In this document: one piece after another, positions 47,673-56,051 of the stretch | How the letters are laid out: the number at the start of each line of letters is the position of its first letter | Numbering within the stretch: the first letter of the stretch is position 1 | Assembly: GCA_002083615.1 (NCBI GenBank) | Contig: MSXO01000022.1 | Coordinates: 65,674 to 129,673, forward strand | Direction of reading: 5' to 3' | Length of the DNA: 64,000 nucleotides | From: Proteobacteria bacterium ST_bin11 | GTDB taxonomy: Bacteria > Pseudomonadota > Gammaproteobacteria > Methylococcales > Methylomonadaceae | The notes under the pieces: model-generated | Databases searched by the model: none | The model's input: the letters and a program-made list of their open reading frames with translations, nothing else | What the model was told of the DNA's origin: nothing | Program-made: the position numbers and the translations under genes

Positions 47673-48131
47673 ATGGAAATTCAATCGAAATTGTTAGGCA
47701 ACCAAGATATCAATCCGGACACCATCATCAATTTTCCGCGCGGCCTACCCGGTTTCGAAGATCAGACTCGCTTTAAGTTATTTCATCAGGAGGGCAGCGA
47801 AATTGTCTATTGGCTGCAATCGGTCGATAACGCGGAGCTCACTTTTTCCGCCGCCCATCCCACCAATTTCAACATCAATTACAGTTTCACGGTCACCGAT
47901 CCCGAAGAAACGCTTCTGCAAATGGAGCCGGGTGACGATTTGGTGATTTTGATTCTGCTGCACAAAGATAATGAAGAGGATAACGGGAAGCCGACTATCA
48001 AAGGTTCGATTAAATCGCCGATCCTGATCAACGCCAACAAGCGCATTGGTATGCAAAAAGTATTGGTAGCGATTGAACAAAGCATCACACTGACCGAAAA
48101 GATCAGTGAAATCGACGTATCGGAAGCTTAA
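47673..48131 (+). CDS. fliW: Flagellar assembly factor FliW
   Basis: A 152-residue cytoplasmic protein that binds flagellin and the global regulator CsrA, tying flagellin translation to export. FPRGLPGFEDQTRFKL near the N-terminus, FTVTDPEETLLQMEPGDDLVILILL and NLKSPILINANKR-like SIKSPILINANKRIGMQ are typical. GGCGGGA precedes the ATG. No csrA or flagellin gene is nearby; it stands alone beside the B12 operon. Confidence 0.88.
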   Translation: MEIQSKLLGNQDINPDTIINFPRGLPGFEDQTRFKLFHQEGSEIVYWLQSVDNAELTFSAAHPTNFNINYSFTVTDPEETLLQMEPGDDLVILILLHKDNEEDNGKPTIKGSIKSPILINANKRIGMQKVLVAIEQSITLTEKISEIDVSEA

Positions 48132-48144
48132 AGATGAGAACAGC

Positions 48145-48170
48145 CCGCCGGCGACTATAGTCACCGGCGG
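48145..48170. terminator. Hairpin between convergent fliW and panD
   Basis: CCGCCGGCGACT pairs with AGTCACCGGCGG with one mismatch across a two-base loop. It lies in the 48 bases between the two stops. There is no T run, so it may end transcription only weakly. Confidence 0.4.
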
Positions 48171-48179
48171 CCGTTTAAA

Positions 48180-48560
48180 TCAGGCGGCCTGAACAGGAAT
48201 GGAATGACTGGAATGGCTAATATGATTGTTGCCGTCGAAATACACCAAAGTCGGCTTGTAGTTCTTTAGTTCCTTCTCATCTAGGCTAGCGAATGCACAG
48301 ATGATAATCAAATCGCCCGGGCACGCCAGCCTTGCAGCAGCCCCATTTATCGAAAACACGCCGGAACCGTCTTCAGCACGAATCGCATAGGTTGTAAAGC
48401 GCTGACCATTGTTGATGTTGTAAATATGGATTTGCTCGTACTCCCTAATTCCGGAAAAATCCAAAATTTTACCGTCAATAGCACACGATCCTTCGTAATC
48501 CAGCTCGGAATGCGTTACCCGCGCACGGTGTAACTTAGCTTTAAGCATGTTTATGTTCAT
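48180..48560 (-). CDS. panD: Aspartate 1-decarboxylase proenzyme
   Basis: Makes beta-alanine for pantothenate. The proenzyme cuts itself between Gly24 and Ser25 (YEGSCAID) to form the pyruvoyl group; this numbering supports the ATG at 48560 rather than the one three codons up. MLKAKLHRARVTHSELDYEGS and GAAARLACPGDLIIICAFA are typical. 126 residues. It is 96 bases from panC on the same strand. Confidence 0.95.
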   Translation of the reverse strand: MNINMLKAKLHRARVTHSELDYEGSCAIDGKILDFSGIREYEQIHIYNINNGQRFTTYAIRAEDGSGVFSINGAAARLACPGDLIIICAFASLDEKELKNYKPTLVYFDGNNHISHSSHSIPVQAA

Positions 48561-48656
48561 GGTAAACAAGGTCGAATACTAGGGTCGGCGATTATGCCTG
48601 AAATCGACCCTGCTATCAAATTTAAGCATTCGCTTTTACAGGCAAAGAACGAAGCG

Positions 48657-49508
48657 TCAGCTTCTGGCTTTAGAAAAATACAAGTTATCGATCAGACGTG
48701 TATTGCCTAACTTGGCAGCAGCCAAAATCAGCAGATCAGAGTCGCTAAAACTCGCGGGCATTAAATCCGCACTGCGACAGATAGTTAGATAGTCGACGGC
48801 AAAACCGGCTTGTTGCAGATTCTGCTTTTGCTGTTCCGCTACCATGACGTAATCGCCATGCCCGGCTAAAATTTGGTCCCTTGCTGCGCATAAGGCTCGA
48901 TAGAGTTTGGATGCCTGTTGTCGTTGTTGGGCGGATAGATAGCCATTACGAGAACTCATCGCCAGGCCATCGATTTCTCGCACCGTAGACACGCCCTCGA
49001 CCCGAACCGGTATGTTTAGATCTGCCACCATTTGCCGAATTATCGTCAACTGCTGAAAATCCTTCTCTCCCAGTAGCAGTAGATCAGGCTGCACCATATT
49101 TAATAACTTGCAAACCACCAATGCCACGCCGTCGAAATGTCCGGGCCGGCTGGCACCGCAATACAGGCTTGACAAGCCATTCACAGAAATGCCGGTTCGT
49201 GAGGTTTGCGGATACATTTCAGTGATGGACGGCAAGAACAGTAAATCGGCACCGCTTGCTATCAGTTTTTCCTGATCCTGCTGTTCGGTACGCGGGTAGC
49301 TGGCAAAATCTTCGTTTGGCCCGAATTGAGTAGGGTTAACGAAAATACTCACCACCACTTTAGCGGCCTGCTGCCGGGCGGTACTAACCAGTTTGATATG
49401 TCCGGCATGCAAGTTGCCCATGGTCGGGACGAAGCCGACGCTTTGCCCTGCTTGCCGCCATTGCCGGATGACATCTCTCAATGCGAGGGCGTTGGTGACT
49501 ATTTCCAT
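48657..49508 (-). CDS. panC: Pantothenate synthetase
   Basis: Joins pantoate and beta-alanine using ATP. The 283 residues show SVGFVPTMGNLHAGHIKLV (HxGH), SIFVNPTQFGPNEDFASYPRT, LLLGEKDFQQLTIIRQMV and MSSRNGYLSAQQRQ (KMSxS-like). Part of the pcnB-folK-panB-panC row, about 108 bases after panB. Confidence 0.96.
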   Translation of the reverse strand: MEIVTNALALRDVIRQWRQAGQSVGFVPTMGNLHAGHIKLVSTARQQAAKVVVSIFVNPTQFGPNEDFASYPRTEQQDQEKLIASGADLLFLPSITEMYPQTSRTGISVNGLSSLYCGASRPGHFDGVALVVCKLLNMVQPDLLLLGEKDFQQLTIIRQMVADLNIPVRVEGVSTVREIDGLAMSSRNGYLSAQQRQQASKLYRALCAARDQILAGHGDYVMVAEQQKQNLQQAGFAVDYLTICRSADLMPASFSDSDLLILAAAKLGNTRLIDNLYFSKARS

Positions 49509-49616
49509 AAACAGGCCTTATAAAATCCCCAAAAGGAAGGGCAGAGTGACTGTGGGATAATACAAACTCCGCAATAGCGAAGGAGGCTTCTTGGGGCTGC
49601 AACAGTCCGCATAAGC

Positions 49617-50426
49617 TCAATAACTGTGTTCGGAAGCAGGGAATTGTGCGGATTTAACCGCTTTATGATATAGGCGTACCGCGTCTTCAATGCTGGAGAC
49701 GTCGGCTAAAAAGTCTTTGGAAAAGCGTGGCCGCTTGCCGACGCTGATATTCAACATGTCGTAAAGCACCAATACCTGACCATCGCAATTGACACCGGCA
49801 CCGATACCGATGACCGGGATGCTCAGGCATTGACTTATTTCGGCAGCTAATTCCGCTGGCACGCATTCCAAGATTAAAAGACCGGCGCCTGCTTGTTGGA
49901 TATTTTCGGCATCCGCAACGATTTGCCGGGCCTGTTTCTGTTCCCTGCCTTGTACTTTATAGCCACCCAAGCGATTCACCGATTGCGGCAACAGGCCTAA
50001 ATGAGCACAAACCGGAATACCTTGTTCGACCAGAAAGCGGATGACCTCAAGCTTGGCACCTTCCAACTTGACCATTTGCGCGCCGCCAAGCTGCATCAAA
50101 CTTGCCGCATTTAACAAAGCTTGCTCCGGGGTGGCATAGCTGGCAAACGGTAAATCGGCAATAACATAAGCTCGTTTTCTGGCCATTGCCACACTGCGAC
50201 AGTGATACACCATATCGTTCACTGTGACAGGCAAGGTACTGCTGTGCCCCTGAATTACCATTCCGAGTGAATCGCCGACCAATAGTACGTCGATACCGGC
50301 CCGGTCCAGCAGTGCACTGAAACTGGCGTCATAAGCAGTCAGGCAACTGATTTTTTCGCCGGCTCGCTTCATCGCCGCCAGATCGCTGATAGTCAGGGTG
50401 TTCAGGGCATCGGCATATAAACTCAT
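49617..50426 (-). CDS. panB: 3-methyl-2-oxobutanoate hydroxymethyltransferase
   Basis: First step of pantoate synthesis: transfers a one-carbon unit from methylene-tetrahydrofolate to ketoisovalerate. LTAYDASFSALLDRAGIDVLLVGDSLGMVIQG, VKLEGAKLEVIRFLVEQGIPVCAHLGLLPQSVNRLGG and IPVIGIGAGVNCDGQVLVLYDML are typical. The ATG at 50426 overlaps the folK stop as ATGA; eleven codons upstream are open but inside folK. 269 residues. Confidence 0.95.
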   Translation of the reverse strand: MSLYADALNTLTISDLAAMKRAGEKISCLTAYDASFSALLDRAGIDVLLVGDSLGMVIQGHSSTLPVTVNDMVYHCRSVAMARKRAYVIADLPFASYATPEQALLNAASLMQLGGAQMVKLEGAKLEVIRFLVEQGIPVCAHLGLLPQSVNRLGGYKVQGREQKQARQIVADAENIQQAGAGLLILECVPAELAAEISQCLSIPVIGIGAGVNCDGQVLVLYDMLNISVGKRPRFSKDFLADVSSIEDAVRLYHKAVKSAQFPASEHSY

Positions 50427-50926
50427 GCTGCGATTTTCCGCAAACCGTCGGCTGGACAAGCCGCTAATAATCGTGGCAAAGAATCCAGGCCTGGAATGGT
50501 TAGGTCAGGGCTCGTTATGTCAGCTAAGGGATACAGCACAAACGCGCGTTTGGCTAATTCCGGATGCGGCACAGTCAGGTCCGGTTGATTAATACGCTGT
50601 TCAGCGTAAAGCAATAGATCCAAATCCAGTGTTCTTGCTCCCCAACGCACACTACGGAGCCGGCCATGCTGGTTTTCGATCTGCTGCAATTGTCTGAGCA
50701 AAGCCAATGGCTCCAACTCGGTAGAAATGCGCAGCGCCGCGTTGACATAATCGGGTTGATCTTGCGGGCCGACCGGCGTACTGCGATACAACGGGGAGAA
50801 GGCAATTTCGGTTACGCCCGGCAGGGCCGCGATTTCCAGTCTGGCCCGGTTGACATGATCGATAGAGTCTTCGAGATTGCTGCCCAAGCCTATATAAGCC
50901 TCGACAGCTGACTTAGCTAGCGTCAT
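50423..50926 (-). CDS. folK: 2-amino-4-hydroxy-6-hydroxymethyldihydropteridine pyrophosphokinase
   Basis: Transfers pyrophosphate from ATP to the pterin in folate synthesis. AYIGLGSNLED, SPLYRSTPVGPQDQPDYVNAAL and WGARTLDLDLLLY with the paired Asp residues are present in 167 residues. Its start overlaps the end of pcnB by 14 bases and its stop overlaps the panB start. Confidence 0.94.
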   Translation of the reverse strand: MTLAKSAVEAYIGLGSNLEDSIDHVNRARLEIAALPGVTEIAFSPLYRSTPVGPQDQPDYVNAALRISTELEPLALLRQLQQIENQHGRLRSVRWGARTLDLDLLLYAEQRINQPDLTVPHPELAKRAFVLYPLADITSPDLTIPGLDSLPRLLAACPADGLRKIAA

Positions 50927-52304
50927 TGCCGATCGGGGCAGGCTTGGCTCGGGAACGGTAACGACCGGTTTTCCGGTTACGAGATTTGCCGTTGCCGGAT
51001 TTTGGCGGCGCAGTCATTCTTTCGCGCTCAGCATCGTCGGCCACTTGAAAACCTGTCCACCACTCCACCAACTCCGGGTCGGCGCCGCCGGTTTCTGCCC
51101 GCAGCCTTAAAAAATCGTAAGCCGCTCTAAATTTAGGCTGCTCGATTAACCGATACGGCCGAGGACCAACCGTTCTGGAAAATTTATTCTGTAAGAACCA
51201 GACTTCGCGCATGGATTGGGTAATGTGACGCGGCAGCGCGGTGATTTTGATCTGCTTGGTCAGTACCTCGTTGGCGGCGTTCTGATAAGCTAGCGTTTCA
51301 CTTTCGCCGTGGGCAATACGTTTTTGAGCGGCCAGTTGCAATGGCTCCCACAATAAGGCGGCCAGCAAGAAGTAAGGGGTTAGGGTTTTGCCGTCATTGA
51401 AGCGGTTGTCCGAGTTTTCCAAGGCCCTGATCAAAAACAAGCGGGGAAAATCCTGATCTTCGCTGGCGAGGCAACGGTCGGTATCCGGAAACAAAATAGC
51501 AAACAAGCCATAATGTCTGAGCATCTCAAACGTTTGCAGTCCGTAACCCGATAAAAACAATTTGATGACTTCGTCGTAAAGGCGGGCCGAGGGGATGCTC
51601 TTTAGCAAATCGGCTTGAGCGTAAATCGGTTTTTCCGTGTCCGGGTGCAGCGTAAAGCCAAGCTTTACCGCGAAACGGATTGCGCGCAGCATGCGCACCG
51701 GATCTTCTCGGTAGCGCACTTCCGGGTCGCCGATCAAGCGCATAACAGCAGCCGCATGATCCTGCATGCCGCCGGTATAATCGACTACCGAAAAATCGCG
51801 GATGTTGTAATACAGCGCATTAACGGTGAAATCGCGGCGCCAGACGTCTTGCTCTAGTGTGCCGAACACGTTATCACGCAGTAAGCGACCGTCTTCATGC
51901 ACCACATGCTGGTCGGATTCTTCCAGCTCGGAGCCGCGAAACGTCGCCACCTCGATGATCTCGCGGCCAAAAAACACATGCGCGAGACGAAAGCGCCTGC
52001 CAATAATCCGGCAATTACGAAACACTTGCTTGATTTGCTCTGGACTGGCGTTAGTCGCCACGTCGAAATCCTTCGGTTCCCGTCCCAAAAGTAAATCTCT
52101 GACACAGCCGCCGACCAGATAGGCCTCGTAATCGGCTTTTTTCAAGCGCTGCAATACTTTCAGGGCATTTTCACTGATTTGCGCACGAGAAATGCAATGC
52201 TCTGAACGCGGATAAATCTTCACGGCACTCGAGCCCGCCGACTCATTGACCGGTTCGGCAACTTGTTCCGCCGGTGAAAAGATTTTTTTGAAGAAACTAA
52301 AAAT
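50913..52304 (-). CDS. pcnB: Poly(A) polymerase I, probable ATT start
   Basis: Adds poly(A) tails to RNA and so speeds its decay. The nucleotidyltransferase core (YLVGGCVRDLLLGREPKDFDVATNA) and RRFRLAHVFFGREIIEVATFRG are plain, with a basic, Lys/Arg-rich C-terminus. A GTG at 52223 would give 436 residues. The frame stays open 27 codons further up to an ATT at 52304 with AAGGGA seven bases before it; the added peptide IFSFFKKIFSPAEQVAEPVN matches in pattern the N-terminus of E. coli PcnB, which is known to start at AUU. No ATG, GTG or TTG lies in that extension. This gives 463 residues, near the E. coli length. First gene of the row. Confidence 0.85.
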   Translation of the reverse strand: MFSFFKKIFSPAEQVAEPVNESAGSSAVKIYPRSEHCISRAQISENALKVLQRLKKADYEAYLVGGCVRDLLLGREPKDFDVATNASPEQIKQVFRNCRIIGRRFRLAHVFFGREIIEVATFRGSELEESDQHVVHEDGRLLRDNVFGTLEQDVWRRDFTVNALYYNIRDFSVVDYTGGMQDHAAAVMRLIGDPEVRYREDPVRMLRAIRFAVKLGFTLHPDTEKPIYAQADLLKSIPSARLYDEVIKLFLSGYGLQTFEMLRHYGLFAILFPDTDRCLASEDQDFPRLFLIRALENSDNRFNDGKTLTPYFLLAALLWEPLQLAAQKRIAHGESETLAYQNAANEVLTKQIKITALPRHITQSMREVWFLQNKFSRTVGPRPYRLIEQPKFRAAYDFLRLRAETGGADPELVEWWTGFQVADDAERERMTAPPKSGNGKSRNRKTGRYRSRAKPAPIGNDAS

Positions 52305-52549
52305 GACTTTATCCCTTAATTTAGAATGACGTTTGCCAGCTTTTTCGAGGCTTCGGGCGCGAACGTCCTGGCGGGCTTATCATAACACCTCGCCAGATTT
52401 AAGCTCAATCAAGCACATTCTTTTACATTCACTTGGGTTGAATGTAGAATTTCGCCATTCGCCGAATATTTGGCGTAATGACCTAAAAATTGGCTGTACT
52501 TGTCGCCCTTAGGCAGGTGACGGGGAATTTATTTCGGAGAGTGGAGCGT

Positions 52550-52729
52550 ATGTTTAAAAAAATGTTACTGGGTTTTGTAGATCAACCTGTATTTACTAGT
52601 CTTTTCGTTGCCGATTTTGCGCTGTTGGTTTTCCATAGACCGCCCTTTCTGTTTTCCATAGTGATGATCGGCGCGTTGGTGGGTATGAGCATGTACATGG
52701 GGCAAAAACTGGCAATTTTCGAAAAATAA
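52550..52729 (+). CDS. Small membrane protein (59 aa), unknown
   Basis: A 59-residue protein starting at an ATG with GGAGCG just before it. Two hydrophobic stretches (about 13-30 and 33-50) suggest two membrane passes. I do not recognise a family. It is followed directly, without a gap, by the RDD gene, so the two are likely co-transcribed. Confidence 0.5.
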   Translation: MFKKMLLGFVDQPVFTSLFVADFALLVFHRPPFLFSIVMIGALVGMSMYMGQKLAIFEK

Positions 52730-53194
52730 TTGCAAGAATCTTCTAAAGCAAGCCCCGCAAAACCCGGCGCGGATTCGTCGTCCGCCCCGGGTTTTTTGCG
52801 TCGACTGGCGGCTGCTTGCTACGATGCCTTCCTGCTGCTGGCGGTATGGTTCTTCGCCACCGCAATCGCTCTACCTTTCAACGCTGGCCAGGCATTTGCT
52901 AGCGATCAGTTTTTTTTTCCACTGTATCTGCTGATAATCAGCTTTGTTTTCTACGGTTGGTTTTGGACCCACGGCGGCCAAACCTTGGGCTTGCGCGCTT
53001 GGAAAATAAAAGTGTGCACTCCGGATGGCCATTGTCCGGATTGGCGACAAGCCGGCGTCCGCTTCATTGGCGCGTTGTTATCCTGGGCCTGTTTGGGGCT
53101 GGGGTTTTTCTGGTGTCTAGTCGATAAAAACGGCCAGTGCTGGCACGATTACCTATCAAAAACCCGGTTGGTTTTTCAGGAAGAAAAGCGCTGA
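52730..53194 (+). CDS. RDD family membrane protein
   Basis: A 154-residue protein of the RDD family, named from its Arg-Asp-Asp positions: FLRRLAAACYDAFLLLAVWF near the start, YGWFWTHGGQTLGLRAWKIKV, and RFIGALLSW with a final WHDYLSKTRLV. Three membrane helices are likely. The start is TTG at 52730. Some RDD proteins act in Na+/Li+ exchange, but most are unassigned. Confidence 0.8.
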   Translation: MQESSKASPAKPGADSSSAPGFLRRLAAACYDAFLLLAVWFFATAIALPFNAGQAFASDQFFFPLYLLIISFVFYGWFWTHGGQTLGLRAWKIKVCTPDGHCPDWRQAGVRFIGALLSWACLGLGFFWCLVDKNGQCWHDYLSKTRLVFQEEKR

Positions 53195-53253
53195 CCGCAA
53201 AAGCGGATATGCTATATTCGCGGCTCGATTAATCTCTCACCCGGGAGCATACA

Positions 53254-53640
53254 ATGAAAACAATAACAATATTATTATCCCTGATTGCCGCATTAGCGGT
53301 ATCTAACGCCAGCGCCGAGGTCAAACTGCAGGACAATTCCAAACTGCTGGGTAAATGGCAGGTCACTCACGAAGCGCTGGCCCTGGATCGCGAAAAGAAA
53401 ACCTTGCATGTCACTTGGGAGTTTCAAAAAGACGGCACCTTGGTAACAACCGGTGAAGATGCGCGTAGCGGCATCGGCGAAATGACTATCCCGATCAAAT
53501 ATAGCGTGGCTGACGGTGTGATCAAAAAACAAATTACCCCAGGCCGGGAAAAATACGAAGATTGCGCAGTGGTGGAAATGGACGAAAAAAACGCAATTTT
53601 GAAATGTAAATTTCTGTACCTGTTTATGACTCGCAAATAA
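53254..53640 (+). CDS. Exported small protein, lipocalin-like
   Basis: A 128-residue protein with a signal peptide ending NASAE and a GGGAG site before the ATG. The mature part has KLLGKWQVTHEALALDREKKTLHVTWEFQKDGTLVT, a pattern like the first strands of lipocalin-like or DUF-type small barrels. No firm family. Role unknown, periplasmic by the signal. Confidence 0.6.
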   Translation: MKTITILLSLIAALAVSNASAEVKLQDNSKLLGKWQVTHEALALDREKKTLHVTWEFQKDGTLVTTGEDARSGIGEMTIPIKYSVADGVIKKQITPGREKYEDCAVVEMDEKNAILKCKFLYLFMTRK

Positions 53641-53711
53641 CAGTACGCATTGCTTCGGTCGACGGTTTTAACTTAAAGCTCTCGCCATGCACGCTTTGAT
53701 GAACTCGCAGC

Positions 53712-53737
53712 GGAACGGAAGCAATAGTTTCCGTTCC
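53712..53737. terminator. Hairpin between convergent genes
   Basis: GGAACGGAA pairs with TTCCGTTCC across an eight-base loop in the 120 bases between the lipocalin-like gene and the end of lptG. T run is short; a probable terminator for one or both directions. Confidence 0.5.
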
Positions 53738-53759
53738 TTAGAGCGGCGCTCATAAGCAC

Positions 53760-54830
53760 CTAGCTGACTCGCCTAACTGCGATTAGCGCCCCGCAAAAGA
53801 CCACTGTACTCGGCAATATCGCCATCAGCATGGGATTCATGTCGTAAACCAAGCCAACATGACCGGCGATCCGGTCGAAGATGTTAAACGTCATCCCGAT
53901 TACGATGCCCACCATGATGCGCGCGCCGGTACTAGTGCCGCGACCTATACCTATCACAAACGGCGCCGACACCATCAACATCACAAAGGTCACAAACGGG
54001 TTAATCAAACGACTCCAGAATGCCAACTCGTAAACTTGAGACTTTTGATTGTTCTGTTTCAGAAAGTCGATGTACATAAATAAATCGTATAGCGATAAAT
54101 TGTCCGATTTGACCACGGCCACTTTCAGCAAATCCGAATCGATGCTGGATTTCCAAGCCTGTTCAGCTTGAGTGCCGGCATAAATTTGTTGCCGATTGAT
54201 TTCAGATTGCTTGACGCTTTCCAAACGCCATTGTTTATCGCCTAAATATTGCGCATGCTCGGCATGCCTGATGCGGTTGAGTTTCTGCGTATCGTCGACA
54301 TCGTAAATCCGCACATCGGCTAGCGAGCCATCATCGAGAATTTTACGGACATTGATAAAGCTATTGCCCTCCCTCAGCCACATCCCGTATTGGGATCGCA
54401 TCACCACGCCGTCGTGTAGCGCCGTAGTTTTCAGTACTTGCGCGGCCCGTTCGCATGGCGGTGCCACGAACTCGCCCACCAGTTCGGCAATGGTCACCAA
54501 GAGCAAGCCCGCCAACATAATTGTCCTGATGATCCAGGCGATTGATAAACCCGCGCCGCGCATCGCGACAATTTCGCGGTTATTCGCCATCGAGCCCACC
54601 ACGAACAAGCTACCCAGCAAAGCCGCCGACGGCACCAGCTCGTAAAACACCCGTGGCGAGGTTAACGTCAAAAACCATAGGATCTGCTTTAGGCCGTAAC
54701 CGCCTTGCCCCAAATCTTTTAACTCATCGCTGAAGCTGAATAAATTGAACAGCGTCAGTAACAATATCACCGCAATCAAGGAGCCCTTGACGACCTCCTT
54801 AACGATGTAAATAGTCAGTACGTTGATCAT
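53760..54830 (-). CDS. lptG: LPS export permease LptG
   Basis: Inner-membrane half of the LptB2FG transporter that lifts lipopolysaccharide from the inner membrane toward the outer one. 356 residues with about six helices; YIVKEVVKGSLIAVILLLTLF, ANNREIVAMRGAGLS and LINPFVTFVMLMVSAPFVIG are typical. It overlaps lptF as ATGA. Confidence 0.94.
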   Translation of the reverse strand: MINVLTIYIVKEVVKGSLIAVILLLTLFNLFSFSDELKDLGQGGYGLKQILWFLTLTSPRVFYELVPSAALLGSLFVVGSMANNREIVAMRGAGLSIAWIIRTIMLAGLLLVTIAELVGEFVAPPCERAAQVLKTTALHDGVVMRSQYGMWLREGNSFINVRKILDDGSLADVRIYDVDDTQKLNRIRHAEHAQYLGDKQWRLESVKQSEINRQQIYAGTQAEQAWKSSIDSDLLKVAVVKSDNLSLYDLFMYIDFLKQNNQKSQVYELAFWSRLINPFVTFVMLMVSAPFVIGIGRGTSTGARIMVGIVIGMTFNIFDRIAGHVGLVYDMNPMLMAILPSTVVFCGALIAVRRVS

Positions 54831-55894
54831 GCCAGCTTCTCCTTAAGCGTTTGCGACAACCATTGCCAGCCGTATAAACGCATCAACATTAACAAACCCA
54901 AGATCAGCAACAAGGCATCTACCCAGAAATATCCCAACCAGGATGGCAACGCTCCGCTGATCACCCAACTGTGATTGACCCGCTGCAAGTTTCCGTAAGC
55001 GAAATAAATCCCAAAAGCCACCAGCATGCTGCCGTATATGCCGCCGCGCGGGGACAGCTTGGCTAAGGGCACCGCGAGAAATGCCAACAAGACGACGCCG
55101 AATGGGGTGCTGAAACGATCTTGCAGTTCGGCAACATCCCGCAATTCGGACGATACCCATAAATTCTCGGTAGCTGTGGCCTCGCGCCCCAGATTCAAAA
55201 TGGTGACCTTTTTCTCGATAAGCACGGCATATTCTTTAAACGCCTCAATGGTGAAATCCTTGTTGCCGGGTACGCCTTGAATTCGCTCGCCATTTTCCAA
55301 AACCAGATACAAACCGCCAGGCAAATTTTTCAACCAACCGAACTCAGCGTTCACCACGCCGGCCTTCTCGCCCTGTTTGTTTTGCACGAACACCTTGTGC
55401 ATCCGGCCTTCTTCGTCGACGTTTTCGGTGTAAAAAATCAAATCGCCATCGCTGTATTCGCTAAACCGACCGGCCGCGATGCCGCGAATATCCGCGTTCT
55501 GTTTGTCATGGTGCATTAACTGCTCGGTTTTGGCCTCTGCCCAGGGTGAGGCCAGCATCGACAGCCCCATCCCCGCCAAACTTAGCGGCACCACCAGCAT
55601 GAATATGGCTCGGTAAATGGTGAATACGCTGCCGCCGGCAGACGAAATCGCCGCCATCTCCTGCTCGCGATACATCCGGCCCAACACCATTAACACGGCC
55701 ATGAACAGCGCGGCGGGCAAAAAGGTGGTGGTGGCGACGACGATTTTTAAACCCAATAGGGTCATCACGGTGTCGTTGGCGATATTGCCTTCGATGGCTT
55801 GCGCCAGCACCTTGATAAATTTGCGGCTGACGATGATCACCACCAGCACTACCAACACGGCGCTGACCGTCTGAAACAGTTCCTTGATTATCAT
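54827..55894 (-). CDS. lptF: LPS export permease LptF
   Basis: Partner of LptG in LPS transport. The family begins MIIxR..., so I take the ATG at 55894 (MIIKELFQTVSAVL), 355 residues; the frame upstream is open but covers the pepA leader. MYREQEMAAISSAGGS and the large periplasmic beta domain (about 145-260) are present, and STPFGVVLLAFLAVPLAKLSPR ends the second transmembrane half. Confidence 0.92.
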   Translation of the reverse strand: MIIKELFQTVSAVLVVLVVIIVSRKFIKVLAQAIEGNIANDTVMTLLGLKIVVATTTFLPAALFMAVLMVLGRMYREQEMAAISSAGGSVFTIYRAIFMLVVPLSLAGMGLSMLASPWAEAKTEQLMHHDKQNADIRGIAAGRFSEYSDGDLIFYTENVDEEGRMHKVFVQNKQGEKAGVVNAEFGWLKNLPGGLYLVLENGERIQGVPGNKDFTIEAFKEYAVLIEKKVTILNLGREATATENLWVSSELRDVAELQDRFSTPFGVVLLAFLAVPLAKLSPRGGIYGSMLVAFGIYFAYGNLQRVNHSWVISGALPSWLGYFWVDALLLILGLLMLMRLYGWQWLSQTLKEKLA

Positions 55895-55983
55895 TTTGTC
55901 CAGCACCGTCAACAGCCGGAAAGGCCGGCCCGCGCTGGGTAATCCTCGCTCAATGCTCAACAACTCGCTCCCAATTTCTAAGG

Positions 55984-55989
55984 TATAAT
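55984..55989 (+). promoter_or_regulatory. Probable -10 element of pepA promoter
   Basis: A perfect TATAAT lies 62 bases before the pepA ATG in the divergent lptF/pepA gap. No clear -35 match is seen 17 bases upstream, so strength is unknown. Confidence 0.45.
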
Positions 55990-56051
55990 CCGACCATAGA
56001 CCGTTGCACCCGGTACAAACCCTCAAACCCAGACACTTACAGACCACTCTC

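Noticed and set aside
47491..47697. 68-codon plus-strand frame before fliW
   Set aside because: It runs across the antisense of the riboswitch and has no product pattern; the fliW start with its own ribosome site lies at its end.
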